In this document: positions 1 through 5,169 of the stretch, one piece after another | How positions within the stretch are numbered: position 1 is the stretch's first letter | How the letters are laid out: every line of letters starts with the position of its first letter | NCBI GenBank assembly: GCA_027295975.1 | Contig: JAPUJX010000516.1 | Span: 1-5,555 of the forward strand | Source of the DNA: Gammaproteobacteria bacterium | Lineage (GTDB): Bacteria; Pseudomonadota; Gammaproteobacteria; Pseudomonadales; Azotimanducaceae | DNA length: 5,555 bases | Direction: 5' to 3' | Program-made: the position numbers and the translations under genes | Notes under the pieces: model-generated | The model's database searches: none | What the model was told of the DNA's origin: nothing | The model's input: only the letters and a program-made list of their open reading frames with translations

Positions 1-144
1 TTTGGCGTGCTCTTCGCCACTGTGGTGACGTTGTTGGTGGTACCCGCTGGGTATCTCGTTGTGGAAGACGGGCGCTCCAGGACCGCAAAAAGCGATACCG
101 CAGATGATGGTTCCGAAGAGAAGGCTTATGTCCCGGGTCGATAG
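1..144 (+). CDS. RND-family efflux transporter permease (AcrB-like), C-terminal end only
   Basis: Only the last 47 codons are present; the reading frame is open from base 1 and ends at TAG 142-144. The first 25 or so residues (FGVLFATVVTLLVVPAGYLVVED) form a hydrophobic helix followed by an acidic/polar tail. This matches the final transmembrane helix of inner-membrane RND pumps of the AcrB/HAE group, where a 'GxLFATxxTLxxVPxxYxxxED' pattern is typical. Such pumps are proton-driven trimers that export drugs, dyes or metals with a periplasmic adaptor and an outer-membrane channel. The tail after the helix is short, polar and not conserved. The substrate cannot be inferred from this fragment. 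The next gene starts 13 bases later with no terminator between, so the two are probably cotranscribed. The family call is fairly secure; the subfamily is not. Confidence 0.8.
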   Translation, partial: FGVLFATVVTLLVVPAGYLVVEDGRSRTAKSDTADDGSEEKAYVPGR

Positions 145-150
145 GTGGAG
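143..150 (+). promoter_or_regulatory. Ribosome binding site deciding the TTG start of csaA
   Basis: AGGTGGAG lies across the stop codon of the upstream pump gene. Its GGAG ends 7 bases before TTG 158-160. An in-frame TGA at 152-154 rules out any start further upstream, so TTG 158 is the most upstream possible start in this frame and also has the right spacing. Confidence 0.6.
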
Positions 151-157
151 TTGAAGA

Positions 158-493
158 TTGGAGATTAGCTGGGAAGACTTCACAAAGTTGGAGATCAGGG
201 TCGGACGGGTCGTCTCGGCGAGATCGTTCCCCGAGGCACGAAAACCTGCATACGTGCTCGAGATCGATTTCGGGGAAGAAGTTGGCTTGAGGAAGTCGAG
301 CGCGCAACTCACGGGACTGTATTCAACTAACGATCTGCCGGGCAAGCTGGTGGTCGCGGTCGTGAATTTCCCCGGAAAACAGATTGGTCCGATGATGTCG
401 GAGTGCCTGGTTACGGGATTCCATGACGACGACGGAAATGTCGTATTGTGCGTGCCCGATTCCGATGTACCGCTGGGAGCGAGACTTTTGTGA
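158..493 (+). CDS. csaA: CsaA-type tRNA-binding protein (OB fold)
   Basis: This is a complete 111-residue protein, the usual length for CsaA (about 110). The family is a homodimeric OB-fold protein related to the tRNA-binding domains of Trbp111, EMAP II and the methionyl-tRNA synthetase C-terminus. CsaA has been described as a cytoplasmic tRNA-binding protein with chaperone-like, export-related activity in Bacillus. Visible family marks are the N-terminal DFTKLEIRVGRVV (residues 7-19), FPEARKPAYVLEIDFG (24-39), the SSAQ motif at 47-50, and VVNFPGKQIGPMMSECLVTG (68-87), which matches the conserved 'VNFP..qIg...SEvLvLG' block. The start is TTG, supported by a well-placed ribosome binding site and an in-frame stop just upstream. 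The stop TGA (491-493) overlaps the GTG start of the next gene, so translational coupling is likely. Family assignment is secure; the biological role here is inferred from the family. Confidence 0.9.
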   Translation: MEISWEDFTKLEIRVGRVVSARSFPEARKPAYVLEIDFGEEVGLRKSSAQLTGLYSTNDLPGKLVVAVVNFPGKQIGPMMSECLVTGFHDDDGNVVLCVPDSDVPLGARLL

Positions 494-1476
494 AAGCGTG
501 GCAGATTCAGAAACTCGGGGATCCGTGGCAGGAACTCGAAGTCGTCGACATCGAAACGCCAACTCCTGGCGCCGGTATGTTACGCGTGCGAGTACATGCG
601 ACCGATCTCAATTTTGCCGACATTCTCCAGTGTCAGGGTCGATATCAGGTGCAACTCGAGCTGCCATTCGTTCCGGGAATGAATTGTGCCGGAACCATTG
701 TCGAGGTCAGCCAGGGCTCGCCTTACCAAGTTGGCCAACGTATCGTCGGGCCAACGGTCGGAAATGACGGAGGTTACGCGGAAGAAGCACTCGTTTCGGG
801 TGAACAGGCCACCCTGCTGCCCGAGGGTGTCGACTTCGTTACCGCGTCTGCGATGCACATAACCTACGGTACAGCCTGGTTTGGCCTGCATCTGCGAGGC
901 AAACTGCAGCCGGGAGAAACGGTGCTCGTACTCGCTGCCGCCGGAGGCGTCGGTTCAGCGGCCGTCGACCTCGCCAAACATCATGGCTGCTGGGTCGTTG
1001 CCGCTGCCGGTGGCGATGAAAAAACCGCGGCATGTCGAGCGCTTGGGGCGGACGAAGTCATCGACTACAACGCGGAGGACCTTTATGAAAGGGTCATGTC
1101 GTTGACCGACGGTCGAGGAGTCGACGTTGTTTACGATCCGGTAGGGGGAGACTATTTTGACGTCGCCCGCCGACTGGTCGCCTGGGAAGGAAGATTTCTG
1201 GTGATCGGATTTGCCAGCGGCACCATCCCCACCGCTCCCGCCAATCACGCGCTTGTCAAGAATTACGCCATCGTGGGTGTCCACATGGGTGGATATCGCC
1301 AGAAGGATCCAACACCGTTCCGACGTTGTTACGAGGAACTGCACAACCTGCTTCTGGACCGGAAAATTTCGCCGTTGGTTGATGCGGTTATCGGGTTCGA
1401 CCTCTTGCCCGATGCACTGCTGCGGCTGGCAAATCGTGAGACTATCGGGCGTGTTGTTTTCGATCCGACCCAATAA
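490..1476 (+). CDS. NADPH:quinone oxidoreductase family protein (zinc-free MDR dehydrogenase)
   Basis: The protein has 328 residues, typical of quinone oxidoreductase-like medium-chain reductases (about 320-340). The N-terminal GroES-like catalytic domain covers about residues 1-120 and the Rossmann nucleotide-binding domain about 120-260. The nucleotide-binding glycine motif is AAAGGVGSAAVDLAK at 149-163. GADEVIDYN (186-194) and GGRGVD-like DGRGVDVVYDPVGG (207-220) are family hallmarks. The zinc-binding GHE motif of alcohol dehydrogenases is replaced by GMNCAG (63-68) and there is no four-cysteine lobe, so it should be zinc-independent. Such enzymes reduce quinones or alpha,beta-unsaturated carbonyls with NAD(P)H in the cytoplasm; the true substrate is unknown. 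I chose GTG 490 because it overlaps the csaA stop as GTGA, is preceded by GGGAG at 475-479, and begins the conserved MKAWQIQKLG sequence. The frame stays open upstream to 448, but that part lies inside csaA and resembles nothing in the family. Some acyl-CoA catabolic loci pair such reductases with CoA-transferases, which fits the next gene. Confidence 0.88.
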   Translation: MKAWQIQKLGDPWQELEVVDIETPTPGAGMLRVRVHATDLNFADILQCQGRYQVQLELPFVPGMNCAGTIVEVSQGSPYQVGQRIVGPTVGNDGGYAEEALVSGEQATLLPEGVDFVTASAMHITYGTAWFGLHLRGKLQPGETVLVLAAAGGVGSAAVDLAKHHGCWVVAAAGGDEKTAACRALGADEVIDYNAEDLYERVMSLTDGRGVDVVYDPVGGDYFDVARRLVAWEGRFLVIGFASGTIPTAPANHALVKNYAIVGVHMGGYRQKDPTPFRRCYEELHNLLLDRKISPLVDAVIGFDLLPDALLRLANRETIGRVVFDPTQ

Positions 1477-1532
1477 CAACGGCTTGCGTTTTCTGACCAT
1501 GCGGCGTTGGCGCGCAGTACGAGTGAGAGAAA

Positions 1533-2927
1533 TTGCCTGTTGATCCTGAAATATCGCCTCGGAGCCTGACTGAGACACTCATTCGGATAGGTGGATCGGA
1601 GTGTGATTTACAAGCCTATCGGATTGACGGGACGGACCCGGTTCTGCCCACGCGATATCGGGTTGGAGCGGCGGGAAGCGCCGCAATAATGGCAAATGGC
1701 CTGTTGGCTGCGGAGATATGGCGCCGAAGGACGGGGCAGAACCAGACTCTTCGATTGAACCTCATCGCCGCGGCCGCGGCATTACGCGCCAGCAGTTACC
1801 TGCGCGTTGACGGAACGAAAGGCCCTGATCCGTGGAGCCCGATATCCGGTTTCTACCAGACGCGAGATCAGCGGTGGCTGCAACTGCATTGCAACTTTCC
1901 GCGGCACAAAAGTGGGGTATTGACGCTGCTGGGTTGTGCGGACAATGCGGAGGCTGTATCCGCGGCCATACGAACACGTGACGGATCTGCCCTCGAGGAT
2001 GATCTGACCCGGGCCGGCATGTGTGCCTCGCTCGTTAGAAATCGCGCTGAATGGTTGCAACACGATCAAGGCCGGGCCGTAGCCGAACTTCCGGTTTTTG
2101 AGGTCGAAAAAATTGCCCGCAGTGATCGAATACCCCTGCCGACCTGCGGTGATCGCCCTCTTTCAGGCATCCACGTGGCAGACTTCACCCGGGTTCTGGC
2201 TGGACCCATTGCCGGTCGAACCCTAGCCGAACACGGCGCCCAGGTGATGCGCGTCCACGCTGAACACCTACCGACGATTCCTGCGGCGGTGATGGACACG
2301 GGGCATGGCAAAGACAGCTGCCATCTGAATCTCGAAACACCCTCCGGCAGGCGGCAACTACACGAGTTGCTGAGTACGACGGACGTTTTTCTGCAGAGTT
2401 ATCGGCCGGGAAGTCTCGCGAACCGGGGGTTGTCGCCCGAACGACTCGGGCAGCAGTATCCGGGTATTATTTATCTTTCGTTGAGCGCCTACGGCCACCG
2501 GGGCCCCTGGCGGGAAAAACGGGGATTCGACAGTCTGGTCCAGTCCGTAAACGGCATGGTGCACGAACAATCCGGTGGTGCGGTACCGCGACACCTGCCG
2601 GTACAGGCCCTGGACTACATTTCCGGTTATCTCTTGTCGCTCGGAGCGATGGCCGCATTAATTCGTCGTGCCCAGGAGGGTGGTAGCTATCTGGTGAGAG
2701 TTTCACTGGCTCAGACCGGTCACTGGGTCGATCAACTCGGCAGAACACCGGTGGCGGAAGCGGACATCAGATTTTCCGACATATCACCCTGGTTCCTGAA
2801 ACGAAAAACGCCCCATGGTGAAATGAGTTATCTTGGCCCCGTGCTGGGGATGTCACAGACGAAACCTCGTTGGGATCGCCCCTCGGTGCCCCTGGGTACG
2901 CACCGGGCACAGTGGCGAAACGTGTGA
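1533..2927 (+). CDS. CoA-transferase family III protein (CaiB/BaiF-like), two-part type
   Basis: The 464-residue protein has two parts. Residues about 37-200 form an N-terminal region rich in family-like text (PVLPTRYRVGAAGSAAI at 36-52, then a helical alanine-rich stretch). Residues about 208-464 are the recognisable CaiB/BaiF domain, opening with PLSGIHVADFTRVLAGPIAG (209-228). The usual catalytic aspartate of family III (Asp169 in formyl-CoA transferase) corresponds to Asp333 in GFDSLVQSVNGM, after LSLSAYGHRGPW (315-326). The C-terminus (LGPVLGMSQTKPRWDRPSVPLG, 434-455) is the normal family ending, so the gene is complete. These enzymes move CoA between carboxylic acids in the cytoplasm; donor and acceptor here are unknown. 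The start is TTG, the first possible start after an in-frame TGA at 1524-1526; its ribosome binding site (GAGAGA, 1525-1530) is weak. The gene lies 56 bases after the oxidoreductase with no terminator seen, so it is probably in the same operon. The family is secure; the start and substrate are less so. Confidence 0.87.
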   Translation: MPVDPEISPRSLTETLIRIGGSECDLQAYRIDGTDPVLPTRYRVGAAGSAAIMANGLLAAEIWRRRTGQNQTLRLNLIAAAAALRASSYLRVDGTKGPDPWSPISGFYQTRDQRWLQLHCNFPRHKSGVLTLLGCADNAEAVSAAIRTRDGSALEDDLTRAGMCASLVRNRAEWLQHDQGRAVAELPVFEVEKIARSDRIPLPTCGDRPLSGIHVADFTRVLAGPIAGRTLAEHGAQVMRVHAEHLPTIPAAVMDTGHGKDSCHLNLETPSGRRQLHELLSTTDVFLQSYRPGSLANRGLSPERLGQQYPGIIYLSLSAYGHRGPWREKRGFDSLVQSVNGMVHEQSGGAVPRHLPVQALDYISGYLLSLGAMAALIRRAQEGGSYLVRVSLAQTGHWVDQLGRTPVAEADIRFSDISPWFLKRKTPHGEMSYLGPVLGMSQTKPRWDRPSVPLGTHRAQWRNV

Positions 2928-2931
2928 AATC

Positions 2932-2974
2932 CAGCGGGGACCGAAACAGCTCGAGTTTTCTGATTTGCCCGCTG
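2932..2974. terminator. Possible bidirectional terminator hairpin between convergent genes
   Basis: The 49-base gap between the two converging stop codons is spanned by a 7-bp perfect inverted repeat, CAGCGGG (2932-2938) and CCCGCTG (2968-2974). The 29-base loop contains a second short AAAC...GTTT pairing around CTCGAG. There is no clear U-tract on either strand, so intrinsic termination is uncertain. Position rather than strength is the main argument. Confidence 0.25.
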
Positions 2975-2976
2975 AG

Positions 2977-3855
2977 TCAAGACATGCGCCGCGGCCAGCA
3001 GACTCCAAGCAAACCGATTCCGAGCAAAACGAGGGTGCCGGGTTCGGGTACGGTTACGGGAATAAATGCAAGTCCGGCAAAACCCCGCTGGTTGGTGATG
3101 CCAATGGAGGTCGCAATGCCCGTCGCCGGGTCGATGGTAACCAGTTCGCGAAAAACGCTGTCGAGTTTCAATAATGCCCACAGCTCCCCGGTGTCTGGAT
3201 GGGTCGCAAGTCCGGTGGCACCATCCACAGCTGTTCCCGGGAAATTGATTGCGACTTCGCTTATGGTTGCAGCCGTCGAGCTATCGATAGTCCGGAGCAT
3301 GCCATCGAAGGCGCTCACGGAAAATAGCTCGTTACCAACGAACGCAAGGCCTTTTGCGTTGTGATCCATCTGGCCGATCAGGGTTTCCACACCCGTCGAG
3401 GTCACGCTGAATAGAGATCCTTCGTCCGCCTGATTCTGCCTCCACAGGAACTCCCCGCGGGCGACGTCCCAGGTGAGTGCCTGGGTCTCCTTGTCGATAA
3501 GGGCGCCGGTGCTTATGTCGATGTTGGTTGTACCGGTAAACGTACTGTTGATGCTTTCAAAACATACGCCTCGATCATCTCCACTACACTGGTTTCTAAG
3601 ACCGGACGCGTGGTACAGCAGCCCGTCCACGGGGTTGAAACCAATCGCCTCACCATCGTCTCCAGCCCCGAGGGTCAGGACGAAAGTCGCGGACGCGTCG
3701 GTTTGGCTGAGTGTGTAGAGGGTTTCCCCCGGTTCGCCAAATCGGATGCCGGCGTTACCGGTAACGCCATAGAGAATCGCAATGGCGTGTGCGGATGAAC
3801 CCAACATAGCCAACGGAGCCAAGCAGAGCAACTTGAGCACGGAATGCCTGAACAT
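2977..3855 (-). CDS. Secreted PEP-CTERM sorting-domain protein, propeller-like
   Basis: The protein has 292 residues. An N-terminal signal peptide (MFRHSVLKLLCLAPLAMLGSSAHA, about residues 1-24, ending in an AHA-type cleavage site) sends it across the inner membrane. The middle region has repeated units of the form 'GLAF/IGFNP...GELW/LLY...IDPATG' (for example 71-81, 169-179, 215-227, 240-250, 261-265), suggesting a beta-propeller-like or YncE/NHL-type fold. Cys90 and Cys98 could form a disulfide. The C-terminus is a classical PEP-CTERM signal: VPEPG (269-273), a hydrophobic helix (about 274-287) and a basic end (PRRMS). Such proteins are processed by an exosortase (EpsH/Xrt) and are linked to exopolysaccharide. 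I chose ATG 3855 because GAGGTG sits 3 bases upstream and the signal peptide then starts correctly. A TTG at 3876 would add MFFYEVT. The gene stands alone behind a long regulatory gap with a sigma-54 promoter, the normal setting for this class. The exact function of the mature domain is unknown. Confidence 0.88.
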   Translation of the reverse strand: MFRHSVLKLLCLAPLAMLGSSAHAIAILYGVTGNAGIRFGEPGETLYTLSQTDASATFVLTLGAGDDGEAIGFNPVDGLLYHASGLRNQCSGDDRGVCFESINSTFTGTTNIDISTGALIDKETQALTWDVARGEFLWRQNQADEGSLFSVTSTGVETLIGQMDHNAKGLAFVGNELFSVSAFDGMLRTIDSSTAATISEVAINFPGTAVDGATGLATHPDTGELWALLKLDSVFRELVTIDPATGIATSIGITNQRGFAGLAFIPVTVPEPGTLVLLGIGLLGVCWPRRMS

Positions 3856-3857
3856 AG

Positions 3858-3865
3858 TCACCTCG
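3858..3865 (-). promoter_or_regulatory. Ribosome binding site for the PEP-CTERM gene
   Basis: On the - strand the sequence reads ACGAGGTGACTATG. The GAGGTG directly upstream of ATG 3855 supports this start over the in-frame TTG at 3876. Confidence 0.55.
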
Positions 3866-3957
3866 TAAAAAAACAATTACCTCCCATGGAGAAGTATCGT
3901 CAGATGCAAACCGGACAATGTCTGAAAACGATGCACCTGGGGTCCTGGCTTAATTGA

Positions 3958-3973
3958 TGCAAGGTTAGAGCCA
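3958..3973 (-). promoter_or_regulatory. Sigma-54 (RpoN) -24/-12 promoter of the PEP-CTERM gene
   Basis: Read on the - strand this is TGGCTCTAACCTTGCA. The RpoN consensus is TGGCACG-N4-TTGCW. The invariant GG (-24) and GC (-12) are both present with exactly 10 bases between them, and the flanking TGGC and TTGCA blocks are intact; the mismatches lie in the less conserved middle. The inferred transcription start is near 3947, giving a leader of about 90 bases before ATG 3855. It is established (Haft and colleagues, 2006) that most proteobacterial PEP-CTERM genes are single-gene units with a shared upstream element containing a sigma-54 site, and that this tracks with the PrsK/PrsR two-component system. 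Confidence 0.8.
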
Positions 3974-4025
3974 ACTATTGATTGTATGTAAAATCAACGG
4001 GTTACCAACAGGCAGTTTGTGCCGG

Positions 4026-4042
4026 TGTAAAGATCTCTGACA
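4026..4042. promoter_or_regulatory. Putative enhancer site 1 (PrsR-type activator)
   Basis: TGTAAAGATCTCTGACA is one of two related 17-mers upstream of the sigma-54 promoter. It is an imperfect palindrome with TGT...ACA ends and a central AGATCT. Its centre lies about 87 bases upstream of the inferred transcription start, a usual distance for sigma-54 enhancer-binding proteins. The regulator is inferred from the PEP-CTERM context and is not in the window. Confidence 0.6.
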
Positions 4043-4067
4043 GTTATTCCCGTTTTCCCCCTAAACC

Positions 4068-4084
4068 TGTAAAGAATTCCGACG
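4068..4084. promoter_or_regulatory. Putative enhancer site 2 (PrsR-type activator)
   Basis: TGTAAAGAATTCCGACG matches site 1 at 13 of 17 positions in the same orientation, sharing TGTAAAGA and the GAC near the end. It starts exactly 42 bp from site 1, about four helical turns, so both sites face the same side of the DNA. This suits cooperative binding by a dimeric activator about 129 bases upstream of the inferred start. Confidence 0.6.
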
Positions 4085-4103
4085 CCCGGCCGCGAGGGGG
4101 GCG
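4083..4103 (-). terminator. Weak candidate terminator after the aldo/keto reductase
   Basis: A 5-bp G/C stem (CGCCC 4083-4087 with GGGCG 4099-4103) with an 11-base loop lies about 60 bases past the stop. On the - strand it is followed by TCGGAATTCTTT, a poor U-tract. It would separate the aldo/keto reductase from the regulated PEP-CTERM gene, but the hairpin is short and could be chance in GC-rich DNA. Confidence 0.2.
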
Positions 4104-4163
4104 AGATCGAACCGGTGGTTTCCCCGCGACTGTGTCCCGGGCACCTGGGGTATCGACTCGGGG

Positions 4164-5141
4164 TCAGTCCCTGTCCAACGACATCATTCCCGCGGGAACG
4201 TATCGTTCCCCGCTCACCTTGTCCGGATCAACCACCGCATCGATCTCTGCCAGGTCGGCTTCGCTGAGAGCAATATCGGCTGCCGCCGCGTTTTCTTCCA
4301 GATAACCGATTCGTTTGGTACCTGGAATCGGGGTTATGCCGGGCCCCTGGGCAAGCAGCCAGGCCAGTGCCAGTTGACCCGGCAGGCACCCCGCGGCTTC
4401 CGCGAGGTTGGCAAATGCCTGCACAATCCTGCGGTTGTCTTCGAAATTCTCTCCCTGAAAACGCGGCATGGTGCTCCGCATATCGGACTTATCGCTCGTG
4501 TCCACCGCAACGAGCCTGTTGGTCAGAATTGCTCTCCCTAAGGGGCTGAAAGGCACAAAGCCAACGCCGAGTTCCCGGCAAGCCGGTAGAACGTGTTCTT
4601 CCGGGTCCCGGGTGAACAGGGAGTATTCCGACTGAACCGCACTGATGGGATGTACCGCGTGGGCTTTACGCAGGGTTTTTGCCGAGACCTCAGACAAACC
4701 CAGGTACCTGACTTTCCCCTGGGTCACCAGATCGGCCATCGCCCCGACGGTATCTTCAATCGGCACGGTCTTATCCAGGCGGTGGAGGTAATAGAGATCA
4801 ATCACGTCGGTATCCAGTCGCTTCAGGCTTTCTTCACATCTGGCCCGCACCTGTTCCGGTCGGCCATTGATCGAGCGTTTGCCATCCTCCCGCCAGATAC
4901 CAAATTTGGTTGCCAGTATGTATTCGCTTCTTCGTTCGGCTAACACCCGACCGAGCAATTCTTCGTTGTGCCCCATCCCATAGGCGTTTGCGGTATCGAG
5001 AAAAGTGACGCCGATGTCCAGCGCCCTGTGCAGAGTCCGTTCTGATTCGGCGAGATCCGGTGTGCCGTATGCCTGGGACATACCCATGCAGCCGAGACCA
5101 ATTACCGAAACTTCAAGATCGCCGAGTCGAGTTGTATTCAT
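4164..5141 (-). CDS. Aldo/keto reductase
   Basis: The 325-residue protein has the normal length for a soluble (alpha/beta)8-barrel NADPH-dependent aldo/keto reductase of the YajO/YhdN/Tas-like general group. The catalytic tetrad is complete: Asp49 (FLDTANAYG, 47-55), Tyr54, Lys79 (ILATKFG, 75-81) and His120 (DLYYLHRLD, 115-123). Further family blocks are [12 protein letters not shown] (142-153), [10 protein letters not shown] (169-178), [15 protein letters not shown] (192-206) and the cofactor phosphate-binding [14 protein letters not shown] (271-284). It should reduce aldehydes or ketones with NADPH in the cytoplasm; the physiological substrate cannot be told. ATG 5141 is supported by GGAGG 6 bases upstream and by [21 protein letters not shown], the standard family N-terminus. 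The gene starts 28 bases after the stop of the surface-protein gene upstream, with no terminator or obvious promoter between, so the two may be cotranscribed. Confidence 0.93.
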   Translation of the reverse strand: MNTTRLGDLEVSVIGLGCMGMSQAYGTPDLAESERTLHRALDIGVTFLDTANAYGMGHNEELLGRVLAERRSEYILATKFGIWREDGKRSINGRPEQVRARCEESLKRLDTDVIDLYYLHRLDKTVPIEDTVGAMADLVTQGKVRYLGLSEVSAKTLRKAHAVHPISAVQSEYSLFTRDPEEHVLPACRELGVGFVPFSPLGRAILTNRLVAVDTSDKSDMRSTMPRFQGENFEDNRRIVQAFANLAEAAGCLPGQLALAWLLAQGPGITPIPGTKRIGYLEENAAAADIALSEADLAEIDAVVDPDKVSGERYVPAGMMSLDRD

Positions 5142-5147
5142 GTCCCA

Positions 5148-5152
5148 CCTCC
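5148..5152 (-). promoter_or_regulatory. Ribosome binding site of the aldo/keto reductase
   Basis: GGAGG on the - strand, inside GGGGAGGTGGGAC, lies 6 bases before ATG 5141. It is a strong Shine-Dalgarno match at ideal spacing. Confidence 0.75.
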
Positions 5153-5169
5153 CCGTTCAAGAAGGAAAC

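Larger units (their letters stand above)
3856..4163 (-). other. 308-base regulatory intergenic region upstream of the PEP-CTERM gene
   Basis: This gap separates the aldo/keto reductase stop from the PEP-CTERM start, both on the - strand. In transcription order it contains a GC-rich stretch (about 4083-4163), the two 17-bp repeats, an AT-richer spacer, the sigma-54 promoter and a leader of about 90 bases with a GACATTGTC palindrome (3914-3922). I see no credible coding sequence or RNA gene in it. Long upstream regions are characteristic of PEP-CTERM genes. Confidence 0.7.

Noticed and set aside
1499..1543. Short + strand ORF (14 codons) overlapping the CoA-transferase start, as a possible leader peptide.
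   Set aside because: There is no convincing ribosome binding site, no attenuator hairpin and no meaningful residue run; it is the tail of a longer shadow frame.
955..1578. Long open frame (207 codons) antisense to the oxidoreductase.
   Set aside because: Its translation resembles no protein family and it is fully overlapped by a well-supported gene; it is a shadow of codon bias on the other strand.
3986..4002. Third TGTAAA (TGTAAAATCAACGGGTT) as another enhancer copy.
   Set aside because: It matches the 17-bp repeats only in the first six bases, lacks the GAC end, and is too close to the -24 element.
4095..4135. tRNA-like stretch on the - strand (GGTTCGATC followed by a C-rich run ending CCCTCGC), resembling the T-arm and acceptor end of a tRNA-Ser.
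   Set aside because: The bases flanking TTCGATC do not pair as a T-stem, no matching 5' acceptor strand is found upstream, and no anticodon arm is visible.
4130..4146. GTGTCCCGGGCAC near-palindrome after the aldo/keto reductase as a terminator.
   Set aside because: The symmetry centres on CCCGGG with no room for a loop, and no U-tract follows on the - strand.
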